A DNA stretch of 64,000 bases from an uncultured Alphaproteobacteria bacterium. Its GTDB lineage: Bacteria > Pseudomonadota > Alphaproteobacteria > RUG11792. Numbering within the stretch: position 1 is the first letter of the stretch; each line of letters begins with the position of its first letter. The notes below the pieces were generated by a model, which was not told where the DNA came from, did no database searches, and worked only from the letters and a program-made list of their open reading frames with translations. Shown one piece after another: positions 54,374-63,445 of the stretch. The position numbers and the translations under genes are program-made. Where the stretch lies: NCBI GenBank assembly GCA_910588255.1, contig CAJUOM010000002.1, positions 15,976 through 79,975 of the forward strand, given 5' to 3'.

Positions 54374-55333
54374 ATGAATATACCTGAACAAAATTTAAAC
54401 GATATAAATATCGCAGACTCAAAAAAGTTTATAAACTTTTTGAAAGGAAACCAAGATACACATGAATCTATTGTTTTGCCAGCGTGTATAACAGATTCTA
54501 TTAGCAGCAAAATACAAGCTCTGAGTCCTATAAAATCACTTGCAAAAGTGACATATACTTCTGGAGACAGATTAGATATTGTTACTGATTCTGGAAAAGC
54601 CCAGGAATCAGGCTGGATAACTGACGAGTTGATAAAAAACAATGAGAATAATACAGTTTCAAAAATATCGATTTATCTGCATCAATTGTTTGCTAAACCA
54701 AGAGTTGCGCATAGCCTTTTAGAAGATCAAACAACAAATGTTGAAGAATTTATTCACGATAAAATAACTACTCAAATGGCTGCATCTGAAAATAAAGCGT
54801 TTTTGTTTGGAGATGGAATTTCTCAACCTAAAGGAATTTTAAGCTATGAAATTTCGACAGAAAGTCCAAAAGAACACCAAATTGAAGGCGTTATTGGCGG
54901 TGTAAATGGAAAAATAACCGATTATACTAAGATTGTTGAAGTTATGGAAAAACTTCCTTCGAAATATCTTTCAGGTGCGACTTGGATTATGTCAAGAAAC
55001 GCAGCTTCTCATATCAGAACACTTCGCGATGAGACAAATGGAAAATTCCTTTGGCAAAATTCGATAGCTCATGGTATCCCTGATACGCTTCTTGGCTATC
55101 CTGTCGTTATATGCGATGATATGCCGAAATTACACAAAACCGAGAATTGTACGCCGGTGTTATTTGCAAACTTGTATGAAGGTTATCAAATAGCAGAGAA
55201 GCCAACTATGAATATCTTGAAAGATCCATACAATGCAAAACCATTTGTTGAGTTTTATGCAACAAAAAGAATCGGTGGAGATGTTGTCAATTTCGACTCT
55301 ATCAAAGCTTTAGTTTTGAAAAACGAAGAATAA
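54374..55333 (+). CDS. HK97-fold major capsid protein, gene-transfer-agent like
   Basis: 319 residues matching alphaproteobacterial GTA/HK97 capsid proteins: SIVLPACITDSISSKIQALS then PIKSLAKV, SGWITDELIKNN, KAFLFGDGISQPKGILSYE, WIMSRNAASHIRTLRD, GKFLWQN, LGYPVVICDDMPKL and the characteristic end ILKDPYNAKPFVEFYATKRI then GGDVVNFDSIKAL. An AAGGAG site lies 10 bases before ATG. No prohead protease, portal or terminase is adjacent, so it is an orphan. The N-terminal scaffold domain of typical capsids is almost absent. Confidence 0.9.
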   Translation: MNIPEQNLNDINIADSKKFINFLKGNQDTHESIVLPACITDSISSKIQALSPIKSLAKVTYTSGDRLDIVTDSGKAQESGWITDELIKNNENNTVSKISIYLHQLFAKPRVAHSLLEDQTTNVEEFIHDKITTQMAASENKAFLFGDGISQPKGILSYEISTESPKEHQIEGVIGGVNGKITDYTKIVEVMEKLPSKYLSGATWIMSRNAASHIRTLRDETNGKFLWQNSIAHGIPDTLLGYPVVICDDMPKLHKTENCTPVLFANLYEGYQIAEKPTMNILKDPYNAKPFVEFYATKRIGGDVVNFDSIKALVLKNEE

Positions 55334-55338
55334 TGAAA

Positions 55339-55364
55339 AGGAGGCGATACGCCTCCTAGTTTTA
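55339..55364. terminator. Terminator after the capsid gene
   Basis: AGGAGGCG-ATA-CGCCTCCT followed by AGTTTT, with AAAA on the other side, so it can serve both converging genes. Confidence 0.85.
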
Positions 55365-55724
55365 GATTGGATACATTGTAACGATGCTTATAACTCCATG
55401 TAAGACTTTTATGACAATCCTCACTCTGTTAGTTAGAGCCCCATTTTGATCAATTCCAATACCATTTCCTCCGAAATTATTATAGGTAACATCAATTGTG
55501 AAGTTATTATTCGCTTGAACAGGATTCACGATCAAATTGCCTGGAAGAATAGTATTATCTGTCAATAAACCATTTATCATTCTATTAGTGAAATTTTCTA
55601 AATTTAAACCAATAGGAGGAATAGGTTGTCTTGGGATAATAACATTTAAAGCATTAACTACGTTCGGCGCCAATCCTCCTGGGAAAAGGATTACTGGATC
55701 TACACAAAACCCTAAATTACTCAA
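55362..55724 (-). CDS. Hypothetical protein, possibly the 3' part of the upstream gene
   Basis: 120 residues, Asn/Pro/Ile-rich (PGGLAPNVVNALNVIIPRQP; NNFTIDVTYNNFGGNGIGID). It starts at TTG, without a ribosome-binding site, two bases after the preceding gene ends and in another frame. Composition matches the preceding protein. Losing one T near 55730 would join both into a product of about 310 residues. I therefore suspect a frameshifted continuation. No known family. Confidence 0.45.
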   Translation of the reverse strand: MSNLGFCVDPVILFPGGLAPNVVNALNVIIPRQPIPPIGLNLENFTNRMINGLLTDNTILPGNLIVNPVQANNNFTIDVTYNNFGGNGIGIDQNGALTNRVRIVIKVLHGVISIVTMYPI

Positions 55725-55725
55725 A

Positions 55726-56298
55726 TTAATTAGGAAGGAGATTTAAAATTTCCAAATTATTTCCTCCATGAGTAACCCCATGCAAAGCATTCTGTTGTGC
55801 ATTCATAACTCTTTGTATTATATTTGGGCGTACACGAAATATCCCCCTAGGAACAAGTTTATTAACCTTTACCAGAGGATTTTCATTTATTACAGAAAAA
55901 ATAGGGAAATATCCCAAATGACCATGTGCCAAAAGATGAGTTTTTAATTCACTACATGATTTGTATACATCATTTATATTGGCAGGAGCTATATAAGCGG
56001 CATTATTATTTGCTAGAATATTATGATTCATGCCTCCTGGAATAATAGGTATTTGAGCTAACAGCATTCTGGCTAATTCTCTCAATGTATTTGCAACAGG
56101 CATGCCATTTAAATGATTCATGAGCATTTGAGAGGTTAATCTATTGTTTCCTCCGACGTTATGCCACACATTATTTCCGCCCACTGGCCCAAATGTATAG
56201 TTAGTACCAGCAATATTTACTTGTGCAGAATTAATATCTGTTATAAGATAAAATATAATAAAAGACATAAACTTTAATAACCTTCTTAATTGTTTCAT
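55726..56298 (-). CDS. Secreted Asn-rich hypothetical protein
   Basis: Signal peptide MKQLRRLLKFMSFIIFYLIT followed by DINSA. The mature part is rich in Asn and Gly (GPVGGNNVWHNVGGNNRLTS; HNILANNNAAYIAPANIND), ending NNLEILNLLPN. No family recognised. It lies between the capsid and holin genes on the opposite strand. It may be truncated by the frameshift described for 55362-55724. Confidence 0.55.
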   Translation of the reverse strand: MKQLRRLLKFMSFIIFYLITDINSAQVNIAGTNYTFGPVGGNNVWHNVGGNNRLTSQMLMNHLNGMPVANTLRELARMLLAQIPIIPGGMNHNILANNNAAYIAPANINDVYKSCSELKTHLLAHGHLGYFPIFSVINENPLVKVNKLVPRGIFRVRPNIIQRVMNAQQNALHGVTHGGNNLEILNLLPN

Positions 56299-56320
56299 TT
56301 TGAAATCCTCCCCATAAAAT

Positions 56321-56656
56321 TTATTCAGTTAAATAACCGTATTCCGCATTAAATTTGGAGTATAAACTACGGCCTATGTCATCGATTAAGTCTGCTTTTG
56401 CCTCCGAAATGCTCCCATCATTTTCTGTCCACCGACCAGTCAGAATCTGTCGAACAACATCGTAGCTTCCTTCATCAATATTTTTTGATAAATCATACAG
56501 ATGTTGCATAACTTCATCCGAAGGCATGGTAACATTCTCAACGATATCATTCAAAATTCTTCCACCTTCACCTATTATAAATTCTTGATAAGTAACTGTA
56601 TTACCAGCATTCACCATACCAATCATTATCCCCAACGCTAAAATTTTCTTTAACAT
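56321..56656 (-). CDS. Small secreted hypothetical protein
   Basis: 111 residues with signal peptide MLKKILALGIMIGMVNAGNT and an acidic, helical mature part (ILNDIVENVTMPSDEVMQHL; SEAKADLIDDIGRSLYSKFN). AGGTTAG precedes the ATG. No family recognised. It is followed 22 bases later by the Asn-rich protein gene, same strand. Confidence 0.6.
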   Translation of the reverse strand: MLKKILALGIMIGMVNAGNTVTYQEFIIGEGGRILNDIVENVTMPSDEVMQHLYDLSKNIDEGSYDVVRQILTGRWTENDGSISEAKADLIDDIGRSLYSKFNAEYGYLTE

Positions 56657-56738
56657 AAGAACTAACCTCTAAAAACTATCTATATTTATTATAACGAATA
56701 AACATTAAAAATCAATTAAAAAGAAAGGAAAAATAATT

Positions 56739-57272
56739 ATGTCAATATCAATATTACAATCAGTACTTGCTCTTGCACAATTTTCACCCAAAATTGCAAA
56801 ATGGTTGTCCGGGACAAAAGTTGAAACTATATCAAATAAAATCGTTGAAATAGCAAAGGAAGTAACCAACAGTTCAAGTGAAAAAGATGCAATTGAAAAA
56901 ATTAAAACAGACAAGAATATGTATTTATTATTTGAAAAAGCTCTTATAAATTCAGAAAGAGAAATAGAGCTTGCTGTAATAAAGGATAAACAAGATGCCA
57001 GATCTCGCGATATAGCGATTATTAACTCCGGAAAACGAAACAGAAGAGCAGATATAATGGTTGTTTCAGCCGCTATGGGTTTAATCTCCTGTCTTATTTC
57101 TATATGTTTTTATCAAAAGGAATTACCTGGAGAAGCTGTCGGAATCATATCAACTATTGCGGGCATATTTGGTGCCTGTTTGAAAGATGCTTATAATTTT
57201 GAATTTGGTTCTTCAAGAGGGAGCAAAGAAAAAGATCAAACAGTTGCAAATATAATAAATAAAAGAAATTAA
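56739..57272 (+). CDS. GTA-type 3TM holin
   Basis: 177 residues matching the alphaproteobacterial GTA_holin_3TM family: an N-terminal helix pair (FSPKIAKWLSGTKVETISNK), a charged stretch DKQDARSRDIAIINSGKRNR, a membrane segment IMVVSAAMGLISCLISICFY, then GEAVGIISTIAGIFGACLKD and the hallmark AYNFEFGSSRGSKEK. In GTAs and phages such proteins help endolysin reach the wall. AAAGGA precedes the ATG. With the capsid at 54374 it is the second GTA-like gene in 3 kb. Confidence 0.85.
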   Translation: MSISILQSVLALAQFSPKIAKWLSGTKVETISNKIVEIAKEVTNSSSEKDAIEKIKTDKNMYLLFEKALINSEREIELAVIKDKQDARSRDIAIINSGKRNRRADIMVVSAAMGLISCLISICFYQKELPGEAVGIISTIAGIFGACLKDAYNFEFGSSRGSKEKDQTVANIINKRN

Positions 57273-57282
57273 TAATGAACAT

Positions 57283-57312
57283 AAGGAAAGAAATATTTAT
57301 GTTTCTTTCCTT
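57283..57312. terminator. Bidirectional terminator after the holin gene
   Basis: AAGGAAAGAAA / TTTCTTTCCTT, a perfect 11-bp stem with an 8-base loop, between converging genes; it includes part of the stop codon of the 57311 gene. Confidence 0.75.
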
Positions 57313-57792
57313 AATCTGTCAATCTTGGGATACCATAAGGATGCAAAAACATAGCGCGAATCTTGTTTAATTCTTCCGCACTAGGCATTAAATTATATAT
57401 TTTATAATTATCAGGTTTATAAGGTTCAGGTATAGATGGAATATAAGGAATATCAAAATCAAATATTTCTTGCTGACAGTTATAAAAGAAAATATTACCA
57501 ATTTTAATAATTCTTGTTCCATTAGAGAGATACAATATTTCTTCAGGGGATGGAGATGGATTTCGCAAAGGGAGCTGTTCTTCTGAGTCCTCTATGGAAG
57601 GATTTATTTCCTCGATTGAAGGACTAGGATTGGGTAACGAATTATCGAAATAAATAATCGGGGCATTCAAATCATCTTCATCGGGCATAAATATTTCTCT
57701 GTATGGTGATACCGGAGGCGATACAGGATCATCATTTACCACAGAAAAAGGTTTTCAGTTGCAAGAAGTATATATAAAAAATATTTCAACAT
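57311..57792 (-). pseudogene. Secreted proline-rich protein, probable one-base frameshift
   Basis: The open part (GTG at 57742) encodes 143 residues rich in Pro, Ser and Glu (DDPVSPPVSPYREIFMPDED; NPSPSIEEINPSIEDSEEQL; EEQLPLRNPSPSPEEILYL). Upstream, an ATG at 57792 in a neighbouring frame gives MLKYFLYILLATENLF, which resembles a signal peptide. The frames would join (NLFSVVNDDP) if the T5 run (minus strand, 57744-57748) had one more T. No family is recognised and no good ribosome-binding site is seen, so the upstream part is tentative. Confidence 0.45.
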
Positions 57793-58135
57793 ATGATACC
57801 ATACTACTAACAATACACTATATAATCTAACATGTTTATAAGAAAATTACTATAAACTTGCAAATGATTTTATAATTCCTCAAGACAGGATTCATCAAAT
57901 CAGAAACTCTGTGATACTAGACATAATATGACTGAATTAACAACATTCTAAAAGTATCCTGAGGAGATACAGAGGCTTATATAAGACTAGACTGATAAAA
58001 TCATTTAATCGAAATATCTAGCAACGAAAATCCATTTTTCAAAATGTAAAATTCAATAAGAGTATAAATTAATACAGTTAATTAACCCATATTTGCAGAT
58101 AAGTTAGCTAATTATGGCTCTATCCCTTGATCCCA
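57793..58135. other. Intergenic stretch without recognisable gene
   Basis: AT-rich, with short inverted repeats (CCTGAGGAGATACAGAGG region) but no supported gene, tRNA or repeat of the X-H-R family. Confidence 0.6.
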
Positions 58136-59490
58136 TTATCTTAATAAATTATACCATTTTAAGGTTTGATATCTTCTGTAGAATAATATCAATGTAATAA
58201 TCGTCCACAGTATAGTAAGCCAATAAATCAGGATTGCGGAATTTAAAAGTCCCAGATAATACAATAAACAAACCGGAGCAACAACACATCCCCATAAGGA
58301 ACAAAGATTCGCAATCATAGGATATTTTGTATCTCCTCCAGACATTAATATACCCCAAATAAGAGAACATACTCCTTCAAGAGGAATAGAAAAGCAGAGA
58401 AGTCTAAAAATGGTTTTTATTGCTGGATATAAAGCAGATATGTCATCATGAAGCATATTCAGGAAAAATAACAAAGATTCTGGAAAAACAGCTAAAGGCA
58501 TTGCCATAACTATACCTATTGCAAAAATAATATTCAAGAAAGTTTTGAATGATTTTCTAATTGAGTTCAAATCTTTCTGTCCAATCAAATTTGCGGAAAC
58601 TGTTGCTGCAGATTTGCTTATTCCATCACAAATGAAGGCAAAAAATACATATATACTAACACATATTCCCTGGACTATTGCAAGATCTTTTGAAACATGG
58701 CTAATTGCAACATAGACAAGATACTAGGCTAAGAGCTCAAAAATACGTCCTGCAGACATTGGATATCCCAATTTTATACATCCTTTAAATATTTCTTTGT
58801 TAAACTTTATATTAGATGTTGTTTTGTATCTCAATCGATTGTTTTTGTTGAAAAATACAAGAGCAAGAACCAATATCTGAACAACTTCTGCCAAAATTGT
58901 TGCGATAGCAGCTCCTTTGCATCCCATTTCCGAAATCAAATTTTTATATCCAAAGATAAATAAAATATCTAAAATAATATTTGAAACAGCTCCTAATAAT
59001 ACTGTATATGCTATGATTCTCGTTTTTCCTTGCCCAATAAAAAATGAAGCAAAAGCAACTTTTATTGCTGGAAGTGATGCGAGATATATAAGAGGTTTTT
59101 GATAATCGATTCCTTCCTTTTCGCAATAACTTGGAAGTAAATTAATATATTCTGTAAAATATCCAAAAGGAAACAGGATAATAAAACCAATCAATGAAAA
59201 GTAAATCATTTGCCAAACAGGCACGGCTAAATCTGAATAGCTCTTTTTTCCATTACTTTGTCCTACATAAATTTCAGAAATTCCAGCTATAGATGAGAAA
59301 ACAAAACTAAATATAGCAACGAAGTTTCCTGACATGGCCGCAGCATTCATTGGGTCAATAGAATAATAAACCAAAATCATCCGGTCAATTAGATACAACA
59401 AATTCGCTGACAATGCCGAAAGAATTAACGGCAGTGATATATTTAAATACTTTTTAAAGAACTGTTAATTACCTTATGTTCACTGTCCAT
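58136..59490 (-). pseudogene. MATE-family efflux protein with two inactivating changes
   Basis: Multidrug/sodium antiporter fold. The expected start ATG at 59490 reads MDSEHKVINSSLK and then leaves frame at an A5 run; with one more A it joins KYLNISLPLILSALSANLLY, LIDRMILVYYSIDPMNAAAM, a normal MATE N-terminus. A second lesion is an in-frame TAG at 58724-58726, after FELLA. Beyond it the same frame continues YLVYVAISHVSKDLAIVQGI and reaches LIGQKDLNSIRKS and the last helices to a TAA at 58136. The start overlaps the pheS end by 11 bases. Confidence 0.88.
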
Positions 59491-60517
59491 AATACTCCAA
59501 CCATCTTCGATCTGTATCAAATAAATTTCGAATATCTGTTATTCCGTTTTTCAACATAACAAGACGTTCTAATCCAAACCCAAAAGCAAAGCCAAAAGCT
59601 TCGTTCTCGATTCCGCAATTTTTGAATACATTGGGATGAACCATTCCAGCTCCCCCTAATTCAAGCCATTTATCTCCTTCTGGAGTTATTATCAATTTTC
59701 CGTCTTTTTTGGTGTATCTGCAATCGACTTCCATTCCAGGCTCTGTAAATGGGAAAAAGCTAGGTCTGAATCTTATGGCAACATCTTCAACTTCAAAGAA
59801 AAATGCTAGAAATTTCTTTAATTCACTTTTTAGATGTCCAATAGTTATTGGTTTTCTATCAGCAACTAATCCTTCTATTTGATGAAACATAGGAGAATGA
59901 GTTGCATCCAATTGATCATTTCTATAGGTTTTTCCAATGGATATCATACGAACAGGAATTCCCCGCTCCTTCATAGTCCTGATTTGAACACATGATGTGT
60001 GAGTTCTGAGTAATGTCTTGTTAAATCTTTCTAGATAGAAAGTATCATGACTTTGACGTGCTGGATGATGTTCCGGAATATTTAAAGCATCGAAATTAAA
60101 GAAATCTGTCTCAACTTCAGGTCCATCTAAAACTAAAAATCCACGCGCTAAATAATGATTTCGGATTCTTCTTATAGATTGAGTTAGTATATGCAATCCT
60201 CCAAATGATGAATTTTCAACAGGAAGAGTTATATCTAATGTTTCATTTCTTAATTTTTCGGAAATTTCATACTCTTCCAACTTTTTCTTCTGAAGGCTGA
60301 TGGCTGTTTCTATTTGGCTTTTGATATTATTCAGTCTTTCTCCAAAAGACTTTTTTTCATCACCAGAGAAATCTTTAAGAAGTCTAAACGCAGATGTAAT
60401 AACTCCGGATTTTCCAATTAATTCAGCTTTTGTTTTTTCCAAATCTTGAAAGGAAGTTATTCCCATAATGGATTTTACCCAATGGTCTAGATTTTTCTCT
60501 ATTTCAATTAAAGCCAT
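59480..60517 (-). CDS. pheS: Phenylalanyl-tRNA synthetase alpha subunit
   Basis: Class II catalytic subunit. N-terminal coiled coil (residues 20-100), motif 2 with IRTMKERGIPVRMISIGKTY then RNDQLDATHSPMFHQIEGL, and motif 3 FGFAFGFGLERLVMLKNGI. The end DIRNLFDTDRRWLEYYGQ resembles the usual DIRLFxxxDLRFL. 345 residues. pheT, normally next, is not here; the broken MATE gene follows. Confidence 0.96.
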   Translation of the reverse strand: MALIEIEKNLDHWVKSIMGITSFQDLEKTKAELIGKSGVITSAFRLLKDFSGDEKKSFGERLNNIKSQIETAISLQKKKLEEYEISEKLRNETLDITLPVENSSFGGLHILTQSIRRIRNHYLARGFLVLDGPEVETDFFNFDALNIPEHHPARQSHDTFYLERFNKTLLRTHTSCVQIRTMKERGIPVRMISIGKTYRNDQLDATHSPMFHQIEGLVADRKPITIGHLKSELKKFLAFFFEVEDVAIRFRPSFFPFTEPGMEVDCRYTKKDGKLIITPEGDKWLELGGAGMVHPNVFKNCGIENEAFGFAFGFGLERLVMLKNGITDIRNLFDTDRRWLEYYGQ

Positions 60518-60622
60518 TTTATTTCATAACATTTATCATTTCTCTATATGATATCACAATGCTTTAATTTACTCAATGTTATCACAGAAGTTAGGATCGA
60601 TAGATAATTTTTCAGATTCACG

Positions 60623-60804
60623 ATGTCTACCGAAAACGCTATAGGTGCCCCTGCGGTGTCATCAACCGTTTACCGGTGAGGCCATCTTTCTAATTCACGC
60701 TTCGTGCAGTGACTTATTTTGATAGGTTAATTGTAAAGCCACAACTTCTTCAATATGGTTTAAGATTAACTAACATCCATCCCTAAGGTGGAAGGGTTTA
60801 TTGG
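60623..60804 (+). repeat. Dispersed repeat block X, copy E (full length)
   Basis: Best complete copy: starts ATGTCTACCGAAAACGCTAT and ends GGTGGAAGGGTTTATTGGG. Pairs with copy D in inverted orientation 16 kb away. Followed by CGTAAGAAAAGTTGG, hairpin H5 and core R8. The whole interval 60518-61002 between pheS and the permease pseudogene is made of this element. Confidence 0.88.
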
Positions 60805-60842
60805 GTAATTTTTCGTAAGAAAAGTTGGAAATGAGGAGTTAA

Positions 60843-60892
60843 GGAAGCACGGCGTGTAATAAAATTAACGTGCATACCACACGCCGCGCGCC
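60843..60892. repeat. GC-rich hairpin H5 (left arm decayed)
   Basis: The right arm ATACCACACGCCGCGCGCC is intact; the left arm GCACGGCGTGTAAT has mismatches. Same stem class as H1, H4 and H6. Confidence 0.85.
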
Positions 60893-60936
60893 TGAATATT
60901 CTTTATATTTTCAGTATATTCCCTGTTATTTCCTTA

Positions 60937-60977
60937 TGTCAAATCATAAATAGTCCCATAAAATTTTAGGTGTTTTT
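60937..60977 (+). repeat. AT-rich repeat core R, copy 8
   Basis: TGTCAAATCATAAATAGTCC then CATAAAATTTTAGGTGTTTTT. Ends the element 25 bases before the permease pseudogene stop; spacing to H5 is 44 bases. Confidence 0.85.
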
Positions 60978-61002
60978 ACGGGGCATTTGTTATTCTTGTT
61001 AA

Positions 61003-62139
61003 TCATAGAGCTTTAATAATATTAAATATTTCACAAAATACTATGATTATCCCCATAATAAAACATATATGATGAATAACTCTTGATCCTTTCGATTTCA
61101 ACATTAAGAAATATGGTGTAAATATAACAAAGATTGTTGCAATCATGCCTCCAAAAGATAATATATTAATAAATGCATCTGGTACAAAAATTGCAAATAA
61201 AATAGGCATGAAACATATAAACAAATCAGACAGATTTTGTAATTTTCGTATCATTTCTTTCATAGGTTTTTGAAGACCTATAGCTATTCCTAATGCTGAA
61301 GTTATTACTGCAAATAAAGTTAAGGTTTTCAAAATGATTTCCATATAAAAACTTCCTGATGATTTACACAAAAAATTGATTAATTCGCCGACAGTTACTT
61401 CATGGTTTTGTAATTTTTGGAAAAAGACGAAGTTTGTAAATCTGATGTTTTGAAATACGCATGAAATCCAGATTATGTAAATTATAGTAGGTATCATTAT
61501 TCCAACAAGAAAAGCCAACTTTATCTTTTTTCGGTCATTATCTAAATAATCGCAAACATAGTGACATATATTCTGAATACCGAATGATGTGAAAATTATA
61601 GTAATAAAATTCGGAATTTCTAATGGCTTTGTTAGAGGTATTAAATCGAAGAGTGAATTAAAAATTTTTATTTTAAGTATTGAAACTATAATAAAACTCA
61701 ATAAAATCAATACCAGAATGGAATTCAATTTCGAAAATGATTTTACATTTAAATTTAAAATTCCCAAAAGTAATATTCCTAATATAATTACAATTAAGTT
61801 TTAATTAAAATTAAAAAATGAACATAGTAAACTTGCTATTCCAGAAAAATAAACAGTAAGCAACGAAAAAGATAAGATATAAAAACTTAAAGAAGTTATG
61901 GTAAATGCTGTATTTCCTGAAAGCATTTTACTCAATTCCATAACAGAATAAGACGTATTTCGTTTGATATTTAAATCTATAATCATCAAAGAAGTTTGAT
62001 AAGCTAAGAAAGCCATGAAGAGTATCACAATTGAAGAGATAATGGATCCGATGTTTATGGCAACAAGTGGAAGAGCAATCAATCCAGCTCCTATAGCTGT
62101 TCCCGAAATTAGGAATATAGAGTTTAGTAGTTTTTTCAT
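61003..62139 (-). pseudogene. HAAAP aromatic amino acid permease with in-frame TAA
   Basis: Paralogue of the intact permease at 33315. The N-terminus KKLLNSIFLISGTAIGAGLI matches it, as does FTSFGIQNICHYVCDYLDND in the middle. After about 112 residues (LLCSFFNFN) a TAA at 61801-61803 stops the frame. The same frame then continues NLIVIILGILLLGILNLNVK to 61003. A single base change explains the stop. Confidence 0.9.
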
Positions 62140-62315
62140 ATAAAAATCCTAAATATAATATTGAATAAAAAAATTGCTTGAAAGAATAAAAGATTAAGAA
62201 GGTGCTTAGCGCCACCAAGTATTGAAAAAACTATTTAATACCAAATAATTTAATTTTATTAACATATAATTATCCGGCAAAAAAACTCTCTTAATTTTAG
62301 AATAACATTATTTAA

Positions 62316-63278
62316 TTAATGAATCAACAGAAATTGAGATCCCATGTTCATGAACTTCTTTCGCCTTATTTCTTTGCGATCTTGAGCAGATATGCTTTCC
62401 GATTTTTTTAAATAAGTCATAATTTCTTTTTTAAGATTTTGTATTGCTTCTTTCTTATTTCTATGAGCTCCACCTACAGGCTCTTTTACTATAGAATCAA
62501 TAATGCCTAGTGAAAGCAAATCTGAAGCTGTCAATTTCTGGGTTTCTGCTGCTAAGTTTGCCTTGGTATCGTCTTTCCATAAAATAGAAGCACATCCTTC
62601 AGGAGAAATAACAGAATAAATCGAATGTTCAAGCATCAAAATATAATCTGCAGTTGCAATGGCAATTGCTCCTCCAGATCCACCTTCCCCTATTATGGAA
62701 CTTATGTATGGCACTTCAATTTGAAAACTTTTTTCCATGCATTTTGCAATAGCTTCTGCGACTCCTCGTTCTTCAGATTCCATCCCAGGAAAAGCACCAG
62801 AAGTATCCACAAATGAAAAGACTGGAAGTGAAAACCTATTAGCAATATCCATCAATCTATAAGCTTTTCTATAACCTTCCGGTTTTGGCATACCAAAGTT
62901 GTGTTTTAAACGAGAGTCTGTATCCCAACCTTTTTCTTCTCCTATCACAACACATTTTATGCCATCTAATTCAGCAAAACCACCTATGATTGCCTGATCT
63001 TCAGCGAAAAATCTATCCCCTGATAATTCAACAAAATTTGAAAAAATTTCATTTATATAATCAGTAAATTTTGGACGATTCGGATGTCTGGCTACTTGAA
63101 CTTTCTGCCAGGGAGTAAGCTTCTGATAAATCTGAGAAAGCATCTTGTCTACTTTTGTTTGCATTTTTGTGATTTCTGATGCGACATCAAGATCTCCAAC
63201 TTTTGATGCATCTCGAAGAGCTAGTATTTTCTTTTCTATATCGATAACTTGACTCTCAAAATCCAGAACCGTACTCAT
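62316..63278 (-). CDS. accA: Acetyl-CoA carboxylase carboxyltransferase subunit alpha
   Basis: Carboxyltransferase half of ACC, first step of fatty acid synthesis. LDFESQVIDIEKKILALRD at the start, PWQKVQVARHPNRPKFTDYI, GEEKGWDTDSRLKHNFGMPK, FVDTSGAFPGMESEERGVAE, IGEGGSGGAIAIATADYILM. 320 residues from ATG at 63278. The open frame extends upstream only through the tRNA-Cys gene. Biotin for ACC must be imported (bioY at 45967). Confidence 0.96.
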   Translation of the reverse strand: MSTVLDFESQVIDIEKKILALRDASKVGDLDVASEITKMQTKVDKMLSQIYQKLTPWQKVQVARHPNRPKFTDYINEIFSNFVELSGDRFFAEDQAIIGGFAELDGIKCVVIGEEKGWDTDSRLKHNFGMPKPEGYRKAYRLMDIANRFSLPVFSFVDTSGAFPGMESEERGVAEAIAKCMEKSFQIEVPYISSIIGEGGSGGAIAIATADYILMLEHSIYSVISPEGCASILWKDDTKANLAAETQKLTASDLLSLGIIDSIVKEPVGGAHRNKKEAIQNLKKEIMTYLKKSESISAQDRKEIRRKKFMNMGSQFLLIH

Positions 63279-63292
63279 AAAGTATCTCAATT

Positions 63293-63366
63293 TGGAGGCC
63301 GAGACCGGAATCGAACCGATATACAAGGATTTGCAGTCCTCTGCATAGCCATTCTGCCACTCGGCC
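63293..63366 (-). tRNA. tRNA-Cys (GCA)
   Basis: On the minus strand: acceptor GGCCGAG/CTCGGCC, anticodon loop CTGCAAA (GCA), discriminator T and encoded CCA, as usual for tRNA-Cys. 74 bases. It lies 14 bases before the accA ATG, on the same transcript. Confidence 0.96.
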
Positions 63367-63445
63367 AAATTTTATATATTAAGATTACTAATTTTATTAA
63401 CTTTTTTCAAGATGTTTTGTTATGAATCTATTTTTGTAATATTGT

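Noticed and set aside
54217..57792. A complete prophage integrated at tRNA-Val
   Set aside because: Only capsid and holin are recognisable; there is no integrase, terminase, portal, tail genes or duplicated tRNA end (att site).
63279..63368. N-terminal extension of AccA
   Set aside because: These codons are the tRNA-Cys gene; AccA begins with STVLDFESQ at 63278.
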